From Syntrophaceae bacterium UBA6112 (GTDB lineage: Bacteria > Desulfobacterota > Syntrophia > Syntrophales > UBA5619), in contig DIWG01000061.1 in the NCBI GenBank assembly GCA_002423465.1, positions 1 through 15,734 of the forward strand: a stretch of DNA of 15,734 nt. The letters are read 5' to 3'. The notes beneath the pieces were generated by a model. It was not told the origin of the DNA. It worked only from the letters and a program-made list of their open reading frames with translations, and made no database searches. Below, piece by piece: positions 6,363 to 13,300 of this stretch (positions within the stretch are counted from its first letter, which is position 1; every line of letters starts with the position of its first letter). The position numbers and the translations under genes are program-made.

Positions 6363-9300
6363 ATGCCTGCTCCCCAAGGAGTTCTTGATCTTGTCACGCG
6401 TTTCACGGAAAACCTGACAGCCTACGCCTCCGGCGCCTACAACGAAACACAGCTCCGCCGGGAGTTCATCGATCCTCTCTTCGGCGCGCTGGGATGGGAT
6501 CTGGACAATCTCGCCGGCCATGCCGAAGCGTACAAGGACGTGATCCACGAGGATGCGATCCGAATCGGTGGCGCGATGAAGGCCCCGGACTACTGCTTCC
6601 GGATCGGCGGGACGCGGAAGTTCTTTGTCGAGGCGAAAAAGCCCGCCGTCCGCATCGCTCTGGATCCCGCCCCCGCCTACCAGCTCCGCCGATACGCCTG
6701 GTCGGCCGGGCTGCCCCTCTCCATCCTGACGAATTTCGAGGAATTCGCCGTTTATGACTGCCGGATCAAACCGGATCAGAACGACCGGCCCGCGACGGCC
6801 CGGATTCTGTTTTTCAGTTTCCGGGACTATGCCGCCCGCTGGGAGGAGGTCGTGGCTGTCTTCGCCAAGGAGGCCGTCCTCAAAGGGGCCTTCGACCGCT
6901 ACGCCGAATCGACCCGCCTGAAGAAGGGCACCGCCGGCGTGGACGAGGCGTTCCTGAAGGAGATCGAATCCTGGCGGGATCTCCTCGCCCGGACCATCGC
7001 ACTGCGGAACCCCGCCCTGAGCCAGCGGGAGCTGAATTCCGCCGTGACGCTGACGATCAACCGGATCATCTTTCTTCGGATCTGCGAGGACCGGGGGATC
7101 GAGCCCTACGGCCAGCTCCAGGGGCTCCTTAACGGCCCCGGCGTCTATAAACGTCTCATCGGGATCTTCTACCGGGCCGACGACCGGTACAATTCCGGCC
7201 TGTTTCACTTCCGGCAGGAGAAGGGCCGCGCGGCTTCTCCGGATCGGCTCACGCTGGAACTCGCCATCGACGACAAGCCGCTGAAAGAGATCTTCCGGGG
7301 GCTATACTACCCGGATTCACCGTATGAATTCTCCGTCCTCCCCGCCGATATCCTCGGCCGGGTGTATGAGCAGTTCCTCGGCAAGATCATCCGCCTCACC
7401 GCCGGCCATCAGGCGAAGGTGGAGGACAAACCGGAGGTGAAGAAGGCGGGCGGCGTCTTCTACACCCCGAAATATATCGTTGACTATATCGTCGAGGAAA
7501 CGGTCGGCCGCCTCCTCAAAGGCCGGACCCCCGCCCAGGCCGACCGGCTCCGGCTCCTCGATCCCGCCTGCGGCTCCGGTTCCTTCCTGATCCAGGCCTA
7601 CCAGCGCCTCCTCGACGGGTACCGGGACCGCTACGTGGCGGGAGATCCGGAGAAGCGGACAAGGGGGCGGCGGCCGGTCCTCTATCAGGCTGCCGGCGGC
7701 GAGTGGCGTTTGACCACCGCGGAACGCAAACGGATTCTGCTGAACAGCATCTATGGCGTGGACATCGATCCCCAGGCCGTCGAGGTGACGAAACTCTCGC
7801 TCCTGCTCAAGGTTCTGGAGGGGGAGAGCGGCGAGACCCTCACGAACCAGATCAAGCTCTTTCAGGAGCGCGCCCTCCCCGACCTCTCCGGGAACATCCG
7901 GTGCGGCAACTCCCTCATCGGTGCGGACTTCTACGACGGCGAACTGCCCGGACTTTTAGACGATGAAGATCGCTATCGGATCAATGTTTTTGACTGGGCG
8001 CGGGAATTCCCCGAAGTCTTCACCGATGGCGGCTTTGACGCCGTCATCGGCAACCCGCCGTATGTCCGCCAGGAGATGCTGAGGGATTTCAAGGCCTATT
8101 TTCAGAAACACTACCGGGTCTATGACGGAGTCGCAGACCTGTACGCCTATTTCATCGAAAAGGGTGTCGCCCTGCTGCGGCCGGACGGTTATTTTTCCTA
8201 TATCGTGGCCAACAAGTGGCTGCGCGCCGGCTACGGTCGGCCCTTGCGCAACTGGCTAAAGGGTCAGGGGATAGAGGAGATCGTCGATTTCGGAGATCTG
8301 CCGGTTTTTACGGGGGCGACGGTCTATTCCTGCATCATCCGGATTCGGAAAGAAACCCCCTCCGACACCTTCGGCGTGGTGAAGGCCGATACCCTCCAAT
8401 TCGACAGCCTCGCGGCCTATGCGCAGGAAAATCGCTACGAAGTCCGGCGGGAGTCTCTCGAAGGCGGTGGCTGGTCCCTGAGCGATGATGGGACCGCTGT
8501 CCTCCTGAAAAAGCTCCGACAAACAGGCATCACCTTGAAAGAATATGTGAAAGGCCGGATCTATTATGGCATAAAAACCGGTTTCAACGAGGCATTCGTC
8601 ATCGACGCTGCGACGAGAGAACGCCTGATCGCCGAAGACCCGAAAAGCGCGGAGCTGATCAAACCATTTCTCGTGGGGCGGGACATTAAAAGGTACAAAT
8701 CGCCAACGAGCGATTGTTATTTGATTATGATTCAAAAGGGCTGCACTGCTTTCCGGTCAGGCGCTGCCAAAGACGCCTGGGGCTGGTTCCAAACTGCCTA
8801 TCCCGCGGTTGCGAGACACCTGCACCCCTTCAAGAATCAGGCGGAAAAAAGGTACGACAAGGGGGAATATTGGTGGGAGCTGCGGACCTGCGATTATTAC
8901 GCCGAATTTGAGAAACCGAAGATTCTTTGGCCCGGCATTAGTGCTGAAGTTGCGGCATTTACTTTTGATAAAAATGGACTCTACGGGAATGATAACAATC
9001 AATTTATTGTCACTGATGATCGATATCTTCTTGGGATTCTCAATTCGTCATTAGCGAAGCTTGTGTTGATGAATATTTGCGATAAGGTTCAGGGTGGATT
9101 TTACCGCTTAAAGATTGCATATATCTCTCAACTCCCCATCCGCACCGCCGACTTCGCCGACCCGGCGGACCGGGAGCGCCACGACCGGATGGTCGCCCTG
9201 GTCGAAGAGATGCTTGCCCTCCACAGGCAGCTGGCCGCCACGCGGACGGAACACGAACAGATCAACCTCAAGCGCCAGATCGATGCCGCCGACCGCCGGA

Positions 9301-9368
9301 TCGACCGCCTCGTCTATGATCTCTACGACCTGACGGAAGAAGAGATCGGGATCGTTGAGAAAGATTGA
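6363..9368 (+). CDS. Type IIG (Eco57I-like) restriction-modification enzyme, R-M-S in one chain
   Basis: The protein has 1001 residues, the size expected for Eco57I-type enzymes that cut and N6-adenine-methylate DNA with a single polypeptide. Residues 1 to about 150 carry a PD-(D/E)xK nuclease like the HsdR N-terminus, with D76 and the E90-A-K92 motif in RKFFVEAKKP. A helical connector leads to the methyltransferase: FYTPKYIVDYIV from 366, SAM-binding DPACGSGSF from 400, catalytic NPPY at 564-567. The C-terminal half holds a TaqI/Eco57I-like target-recognition region (LIKPFLVGRDIKRYK from 765) and ends in a charged coiled tail. ATG at 6363 has GGAGGG 7 bp upstream; the in-frame ATG at 6348 has none. 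No separate methylase or specificity gene lies beside it. All key motifs are intact. The recognition sequence cannot be predicted. Confidence 0.9.
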   Translation: MPAPQGVLDLVTRFTENLTAYASGAYNETQLRREFIDPLFGALGWDLDNLAGHAEAYKDVIHEDAIRIGGAMKAPDYCFRIGGTRKFFVEAKKPAVRIALDPAPAYQLRRYAWSAGLPLSILTNFEEFAVYDCRIKPDQNDRPATARILFFSFRDYAARWEEVVAVFAKEAVLKGAFDRYAESTRLKKGTAGVDEAFLKEIESWRDLLARTIALRNPALSQRELNSAVTLTINRIIFLRICEDRGIEPYGQLQGLLNGPGVYKRLIGIFYRADDRYNSGLFHFRQEKGRAASPDRLTLELAIDDKPLKEIFRGLYYPDSPYEFSVLPADILGRVYEQFLGKIIRLTAGHQAKVEDKPEVKKAGGVFYTPKYIVDYIVEETVGRLLKGRTPAQADRLRLLDPACGSGSFLIQAYQRLLDGYRDRYVAGDPEKRTRGRRPVLYQAAGGEWRLTTAERKRILLNSIYGVDIDPQAVEVTKLSLLLKVLEGESGETLTNQIKLFQERALPDLSGNIRCGNSLIGADFYDGELPGLLDDEDRYRINVFDWAREFPEVFTDGGFDAVIGNPPYVRQEMLRDFKAYFQKHYRVYDGVADLYAYFIEKGVALLRPDGYFSYIVANKWLRAGYGRPLRNWLKGQGIEEIVDFGDLPVFTGATVYSCIIRIRKETPSDTFGVVKADTLQFDSLAAYAQENRYEVRRESLEGGGWSLSDDGTAVLLKKLRQTGITLKEYVKGRIYYGIKTGFNEAFVIDAATRERLIAEDPKSAELIKPFLVGRDIKRYKSPTSDCYLIMIQKGCTAFRSGAAKDAWGWFQTAYPAVARHLHPFKNQAEKRYDKGEYWWELRTCDYYAEFEKPKILWPGISAEVAAFTFDKNGLYGNDNNQFIVTDDRYLLGILNSSLAKLVLMNICDKVQGGFYRLKIAYISQLPIRTADFADPADRERHDRMVALVEEMLALHRQLAATRTEHEQINLKRQIDAADRRIDRLVYDLYDLTEEEIGIVEKD
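8690..9130 (+). other. AT-rich segment inside the restriction-modification gene (recognition domain)
   Basis: Base composition drops sharply within the open reading frame. By hand count 8941-9060 has 45 G+C of 120 (about 38%), whereas 9121-9240 just after has 82 of 120 (about 68%). The segment covers the C-terminal half of the predicted target-recognition region and ends abruptly at the conserved tail. The left boundary is approximate. This is the expected footprint of recognition-domain replacement by recombination. Confidence 0.6.
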
Positions 9369-9393
9369 CAAAAATATTTTGTTATTGGATGAT
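9365..9393 (+). promoter_or_regulatory. Promoter for the first toxin-antitoxin pair, overlapping the restriction-modification stop codon
   Basis: TTGACA (9365-9370, perfect -35) overlaps the enzyme's terminal GAT-TGA. After exactly 17 bp comes GATGAT (9388-9393, 4/6 to TATAAT). The same pair with identical spacing is found after the second tail copy, where the spacer has diverged. The AT-rich inverted repeat ACAAAA-ATA-TTTTGT (9368-9382) overlaps the -35 box and could be an operator. Confidence 0.5.
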
Positions 9394-9464
9394 TGAACCG
9401 TAGATGGCGATCAAGCCGATGAGTCGATAAATTGAGAAAAGGTTGGAAGTACGGGAGGTGATAT

Positions 9465-9674
9465 ATGAAAACCGGAATAGAAATAAGAGAGCCTCAGATT
9501 GTCTTTCGCGGGGGAAAACCTTCAGCCGTCATTCTGGACATCGATGTGTATCAAGATCTTTTGGAGCGACTGGAGGATGTTGAAGATCTTCAAATGTTGG
9601 CGCGGATGAGGGAAAAACCCTTGAGCTTCAGAAAACTAGATTCCTTCTTGAAGGAGTACTCGTCCGGTGTATGA
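9465..9674 (+). CDS. Phd/YefM-type antitoxin, short form
   Basis: The protein has 69 residues. ATG at 9465 is preceded by GGGAGGTGAT at ideal spacing. The segment GGKPSAVILDIDVYQDLLERL (15-35) matches the Phd/YefM pattern of a short strand, a KP-AVI turn and an acidic helix. The C-terminal part (SFRKLDSFLKEY) is amphipathic and would wrap the toxin. It is shorter than many Phd proteins, so the N-terminal DNA-binding half is minimal. It overlaps the toxin gene by 8 bp, typical of a coupled antitoxin-first TA operon. In the family, the antitoxin neutralises the partner and represses the shared promoter, here probably at 9365-9393. The family call is by pattern; a RelB-like label is possible. 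Confidence 0.8.
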   Translation: MKTGIEIREPQIVFRGGKPSAVILDIDVYQDLLERLEDVEDLQMLARMREKPLSFRKLDSFLKEYSSGV

Positions 9675-9921
9675 AATCTTGATCGAAAAGGCTGCGGAGA
9701 GGGATCTGAAGAAAATACCGGCTGTCGATTTTGAGAGAATCGTCATGCATCTGAGGGGCCTCGCTGAAGACGCCAGGCCGGCCGGTTCCCGAAAAATCAG
9801 CGGTTCGGAACATGATTGGCGGATTCGGGTCGGGACATATCGGGTAATCTACGAGATCGACGAAAAGGAAAAAACGGTCAAGATCTTGCGCGTCCGTCAC
9901 AGGCGAGAAGTTTATCGCTGA
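9667..9921 (+). CDS. RelE/ParE-family toxin (RelE-like mRNA interferase)
   Basis: The protein has 84 residues, the usual RelE size, starting at GTG 9667 inside the antitoxin's end (overlap GTGTATGA), with AAGGAG about 12 bp upstream. The ATG at 9671 is in another frame and closes after three codons. The RelE fold is recognisable: FLIEKAAERDLKK-like opening (here YEILIEKAAERDLKKIP), central IRVGTYRVIYEID strand pair, and the C-terminal ILRVRHRREVYR with the basic and Tyr residues used by RelE toxins to cut mRNA on the ribosome. It should be co-transcribed with the antitoxin just upstream. A decayed copy of the restriction enzyme tail begins 25 bp after its stop. The gene looks intact, so an active toxin is plausible. 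Confidence 0.85.
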   Translation: MYEILIEKAAERDLKKIPAVDFERIVMHLRGLAEDARPAGSRKISGSEHDWRIRVGTYRVIYEIDEKEKTVKILRVRHRREVYR

Positions 9922-9946
9922 CGCACCCTGCCAACATCTTCCATTC

Positions 9947-10166
9947 GATTTCGCCGATTGTGCGGACCGGGAGCGGCACGATCGGATGGTCTCCCTGGTC
10001 GAAGAGATGCTCACCCTTCACCGGCGGTTGAGCCGCCGCCCGGACGGACCATGAGCAGACCAACCTCAAGCGCCAGATCGACGCCACGGACCGCCGGATC
10101 GACCGCCTGGTCTACAACCTCTACGATCTGACGGAGGAGGAGATCGTGATCGTCGAGAAAGATTGA
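9947..10166 (+). pseudogene. Decayed second copy of the restriction-modification C-terminal tail
   Basis: This 220-bp segment matches 9150-9368, the last 72 codons of the intact enzyme. By hand alignment about 187 of 219 bases agree (roughly 85%). A single extra base (TTGAGCC against CTGGCC, near 10027) shifts the frame. Before it the reading is DFADCADRERHDRMVSLVEE, after it DHEQTNLKRQIDATDRRIDR and onward to the same VEKD-stop. About 20 of the 32 differences fall on third codon positions, so most divergence arose while this copy was still coding, meaning it descends from a related enzyme rather than a fresh duplication of this one. It has no start of its own and encodes no functional product. 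Confidence 0.85.
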
Positions 10167-10191
10167 CAACAACCTCTCAATATCGGATGAT
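10163..10191 (+). promoter_or_regulatory. Promoter for hicBA within the second tail copy
   Basis: TTGACA (10163-10168) overlaps the stop codon of the decayed tail, then exactly 17 bp, then GATGAT (10186-10191). Both hexamers are identical to those at 9365-9393, while only 9 of the 17 spacer bases agree, consistent with selection on the boxes. The leader to hicB would be about 110 nt. Confidence 0.5.
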
Positions 10192-10273
10192 CATGTCGCC
10201 GATGGTTGAGATTGGAACCATGAACTGCACGAAATGACCCTATCTTTGGCGGAGGGAAACAAGACGAGAGACG

Positions 10274-10290
10274 CGGGTGGTTGCGACCCG
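10274..10290 (+). other. Hairpin just before the hicB ribosome site
   Basis: CGGGT (10274-10278) and ACCCG (10286-10290) form a 5-bp GC-rich stem with a 7-base loop, ending 2 bp before the Shine-Dalgarno AGGAG (10293-10297). It could be an operator dyad or a translational control structure for the module. It is too short to rule out chance. Confidence 0.3.
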
Positions 10291-10306
10291 ATAGGAGAAA
10301 AGGGCT

Positions 10307-10525
10307 ATGAAAAGGCACTTTCCGGTGATCATTGAGCAGGACAAAGAAGGGGTCTTCATCGTTGAATGCCCTGTTTTTCAGGGATGCCGAAGCTACGGTC
10401 AGACGGTCGAGGAGGCCATCGAAAACATCCAAGAAGCCATTGCCGTTTGTCTTGAAGAGGCGGAACCCGCGCCACGGGAAACCCTGTTTGTGGGCATTCG
10501 AGATCTTGAGGTGGCCGTGCCGTGA
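10307..10525 (+). CDS. hicB: HicB-family antitoxin, short single-domain form
   Basis: The protein has 72 residues. ATG at 10307 has AGGAG 9 bp upstream. Residues 1-50 show the HicB partial RNase-H-like fold: FPVIIEQDKEGVFIVECP, QGCRSYGQTVEEAIEN and the helix IQEAIAVCLEE. In the family this binds and masks the HicA active site. The protein stops soon after this domain, so it lacks the C-terminal helix-turn-helix or ribbon-helix-helix DNA-binding domain of longer HicB proteins, and autoregulation through DNA binding is not evident from sequence. It overlaps hicA by 4 bp (GTGA), with antitoxin first. Confidence 0.85.
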   Translation: MKRHFPVIIEQDKEGVFIVECPVFQGCRSYGQTVEEAIENIQEAIAVCLEEAEPAPRETLFVGIRDLEVAVP

Positions 10526-10749
10526 CCGAGATCCCTTCGATATCTTTCCGTATGCTCATCAGGAAAATCAAGCGATTGGGATTTGAAGACGTTCGCCAAA
10601 GAGGTTCACACATCCGCTTTGTTCATCCTGATGGTCGAAAAACGACCATTCCGGATCATGGAAACAGGGACGTTCCTCAAGGCTTGCTGGTCAAAATCGT
10701 ACGGTATGATCTGAAGATGGACCTTCATGAGTTTTTCAAAGACGGATAA
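10522..10749 (+). CDS. hicA: HicA-family mRNA interferase toxin
   Basis: The protein has 75 residues starting at GTG 10522, overlapping the hicB stop as GTGA. HicA proteins are small dsRBD-fold ribonucleases that cleave mRNA with a single histidine. Here the motif is RQRGSHIRFVHPDGRKTTIP (residues 26-45), with the catalytic His in G-S-H. The opening LIRKIKRLGFED and the later VPQGLLVKIVRYDLKMDLHEF match the rest of the family. Length and motifs look complete, so the toxin is probably functional. The third, very short restriction-enzyme tail remnant begins 15 bp after its stop. Confidence 0.9.
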   Translation: MTEIPSISFRMLIRKIKRLGFEDVRQRGSHIRFVHPDGRKTTIPDHGNRDVPQGLLVKIVRYDLKMDLHEFFKDG

Positions 10750-10763
10750 AACCCCGATCTTAC

Positions 10764-10838
10764 CGGCAGTTTGCTGTCATCCGTACCAAACACGAAAAGA
10801 TTAACCTCCGGCGCCGGATCGACCAACGGGTCTATGAG
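10764..10838 (+). pseudogene. Third, heavily shortened remnant of the restriction-modification tail
   Basis: In one frame the segment reads RQFAVIRTKHEKINLRRRID, then QRVYEF. It matches RQLAATRTEHEQINLKRQID of the intact enzyme at 13 of 20 residues, followed by a deletion of about seven codons and the VYDL-like remainder. No stop or promoter like those of the other copies remains. The acylase ribosome site (AGGAGGG) follows within 25 bp. It is more diverged than the second copy, so probably the oldest remnant. Confidence 0.7.
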
Positions 10839-10871
10839 TTCTGCAATCGAACGATTGAAAGGAGGGAAACG

Positions 10872-13271
10872 ATGAGATGGTTGAAATGGATCGCGGCGGC
10901 GGTTGTCATGCTTGTCCTCACGGTCGTTTGGCTCTTGCCCCGCCTGAATGATTTTGATCGCGGCGGCCGCCTTCTCCTCCCCGGCCTGCAGAAAGAGGTG
11001 AAGGTTGTCCGGGACGAGAACGGGATGGCCTACATCCGTGCGGCGGGCGAGGACGATCTTGCCCGGGCGCAGGGATTCGTCACCGCCCAGGACCGCCTCT
11101 TTTCGATGCAGCTCACCCGGCTCTTCGCCACGGGCCGGATCTCCGAACTGGCAGGCGAAAAAGGGAAGAGGAGCGACATCCTCATGCGGACCATCGGTTT
11201 CCTGCGTCAGGCGAAAAAACACGAGAAGATCCTCGACGAGCGGACGAGACGCCTCTTTCAGAATTATATCGACGGGGTGAACGCCTTTGTTGCGGCGGGA
11301 AAGAATCTGCCTCTCGAGTTCCGCCTGGCCGGGATCAAGCCGGAGCCCTGGACCGTTGCCGATTCCCTGGCCATCGTTTATTACATGGGTTGGAATTCCG
11401 CGGCGAACCTGGAGACGGAGGTCGTCGCCCAAATGCTGATCGAAAAGGTGGGCGAGGCGAAGGCTCGGGAGATCTTCCCCGTTACCATCAACCCCGACGA
11501 TCCCCTTCCGGCGGTACGGCCAAGGGCCGAGCAGGGGGTCAACCGGCCCCACTTCAATCTTGCCGGCGATGGTGAGCTGCTGGCCCTCCTGCGCGAAACC
11601 GAGGGGAGCCTGCGCGTCGGGAGCAACAACTGGGTCACATCCGGCGCCCTTTCCGCGGGTGGGAAACCGGTCCTCGCCAACGATCCGCACCTCGACGCCC
11701 GGATTCTTCCCGGTCCCTGGTACCCGACGGGGCTGATCACGCCGCAGGGGAGGGCGGTCGGTGTGACCATTCCCGGCCTTCCCGGGATGGTCGTGGGACG
11801 GACGGAGCGGATCGCCGTCGGGATCACCAATACTTACGCGGACGCCCAGGACCTCTATGTGGAGACCGTCGATCCGGCGGACCCCGCGCGCTATCTGGAG
11901 GGGCGAAAATCCATCCCCTTCGAGGTTATCCGGGAGACGCTGCGGATCAAGGACGGCAAGGCCGCCGGCGGTTTCCGCGAAGAGAGCGTCACGATCCGCC
12001 TGACCCGCAGGGGGCCCGTGATTACGGACATCCTTCCCGGCCTGAAGAGCCGGAAGGTGATCACCATCCGCTGGTCACCCTTCGAGACGATGAAGCCTTC
12101 CTTCGGCCTGGACCGGATCATGACGGCGAAGTCCGTCCATGACATGCGTGCGGCGATCGGGGAGATCACGCCGATCATGCTTAACTTCGTCTTTGCCGAC
12201 GCGGACGGCCGGATCGGCTGGCAGACTTCGGGACGCCTCCCCATCCGCTCCCGCGGCGACGGGACGGTTCCCTTTGTCGTAACGGACGAAAAGGACAACT
12301 GGACGGGATGGATCCCCTATGGAGAGATGCCCGGGAGCGCCGATCCTCCGCGGGGATGGGTGGGGACCTGCAACCATATGACCGTCCGCAGCGACTATCC
12401 TTATTACTACAGCTCGCACCTCTCCCCCTCCTACCGCTACCGGCGTCTTGCCGAGGTACTGGACCGGTCGGAGAAAAAGACGGTTGACGACCACTGGGCG
12501 CTTCAGCGGGACGACACGAACCTTATGGCCCGGGGGATCGCGCCCGTCATGGCGAAGGCGCTTCTCGGCCACTCGGATACCGCAGCCCTGGGAAAGCTCC
12601 TTGAACGGTGGGACTTCCGGGACCGGGCCGATCAATCAGCGCCGCTTGTCTTCCACCGGGTTTACGACCGTTTTGCGCTGGAGGTCTTCCGGGACGAACT
12701 GGGGGAGGAGTTGGCCCGGGCGATGCTCGGCAACTGGTATTTCTGGGAGGAACGCCTCCAGGGTCTCGTGCTGAATGGGGGATCACCCTGGTTCGACGAT
12801 CAGGGGACGCCGGCGAAAGAGGGACGGGACGAACTTTTCCACCGCGCCGCCGCCCGTGTGATGGCGGAGGCGAAGGCCGCGGGCGATGGCGACCCGACAG
12901 AGTGGCGATGGGGGGATCATCATCGGATCACGTTCGTCTCGCCGCTGCGCCGGGAGGGGATAGGAAGCGCGTTTCTGGGTGGTGGAACCCATCCGATGAA
13001 CGGTTCACCGGAGACGCTCTACCGGGCGATCTACGATCCCAACCGGCCGTATGCGGTCGGTGTCTCCGCTTCGCTGCGGATGGTTGCCGATCTCGGCGAT
13101 GGCGACAAGGTCGCTGCGGTCCTCGCCGGCGGTGTCTCGGGGCGCCAGCTCACCCGGCACTTCCGGGATCAGGTCGAACCCTTCATGAACGGCGAAAAAC
13201 GGTACTGGTGGTTCAGCGACAAGGAGATCGCGAACCATGCGAAAACGGAGCAGACGCTCGCTCCCCGCTGA
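10872..13271 (+). CDS. Penicillin acylase family Ntn hydrolase, membrane-anchored or exported
   Basis: The protein has 799 residues, a normal precursor size for the penicillin G acylase/AHL acylase family. These enzymes cut themselves into alpha and beta chains and hydrolyse amide bonds with the new N-terminal serine. An N-terminal segment (residues 5-23) is a signal peptide or anchor, so it acts in the periplasm or at the membrane. The alpha part includes VVRDENGMAYIRA and RAQGFVTAQDRLFSMQLTR. The nucleophile is S251 in GSNNWV. Downstream are LANDPHL, VVGRTERIAVGITNTYADAQD, a CNHM segment before the DYPYYY motif, and the C-terminal region from NGSPETLY onward. ATG at 10872 has AGGAGGG at 6 bp. 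No promoter is visible before it. The natural substrate (beta-lactam, AHL signal or other N-acyl compound) is not determined. It converges with the HD-GYP gene 29 bp away. Confidence 0.9.
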   Translation: MRWLKWIAAAVVMLVLTVVWLLPRLNDFDRGGRLLLPGLQKEVKVVRDENGMAYIRAAGEDDLARAQGFVTAQDRLFSMQLTRLFATGRISELAGEKGKRSDILMRTIGFLRQAKKHEKILDERTRRLFQNYIDGVNAFVAAGKNLPLEFRLAGIKPEPWTVADSLAIVYYMGWNSAANLETEVVAQMLIEKVGEAKAREIFPVTINPDDPLPAVRPRAEQGVNRPHFNLAGDGELLALLRETEGSLRVGSNNWVTSGALSAGGKPVLANDPHLDARILPGPWYPTGLITPQGRAVGVTIPGLPGMVVGRTERIAVGITNTYADAQDLYVETVDPADPARYLEGRKSIPFEVIRETLRIKDGKAAGGFREESVTIRLTRRGPVITDILPGLKSRKVITIRWSPFETMKPSFGLDRIMTAKSVHDMRAAIGEITPIMLNFVFADADGRIGWQTSGRLPIRSRGDGTVPFVVTDEKDNWTGWIPYGEMPGSADPPRGWVGTCNHMTVRSDYPYYYSSHLSPSYRYRRLAEVLDRSEKKTVDDHWALQRDDTNLMARGIAPVMAKALLGHSDTAALGKLLERWDFRDRADQSAPLVFHRVYDRFALEVFRDELGEELARAMLGNWYFWEERLQGLVLNGGSPWFDDQGTPAKEGRDELFHRAAARVMAEAKAAGDGDPTEWRWGDHHRITFVSPLRREGIGSAFLGGGTHPMNGSPETLYRAIYDPNRPYAVGVSASLRMVADLGDGDKVAAVLAGGVSGRQLTRHFRDQVEPFMNGEKRYWWFSDKEIANHAKTEQTLAPR

Positions 13272-13300
13272 ACGGAGGTGAGAACGGCGTTCCGTCATTC

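Noticed and set aside
13272..13300. Possible bidirectional terminator between the convergent acylase and HD-GYP genes
   Set aside because: ACGGA/TCCGT pairs only with a 14-base loop and there is no T-tract on either strand.
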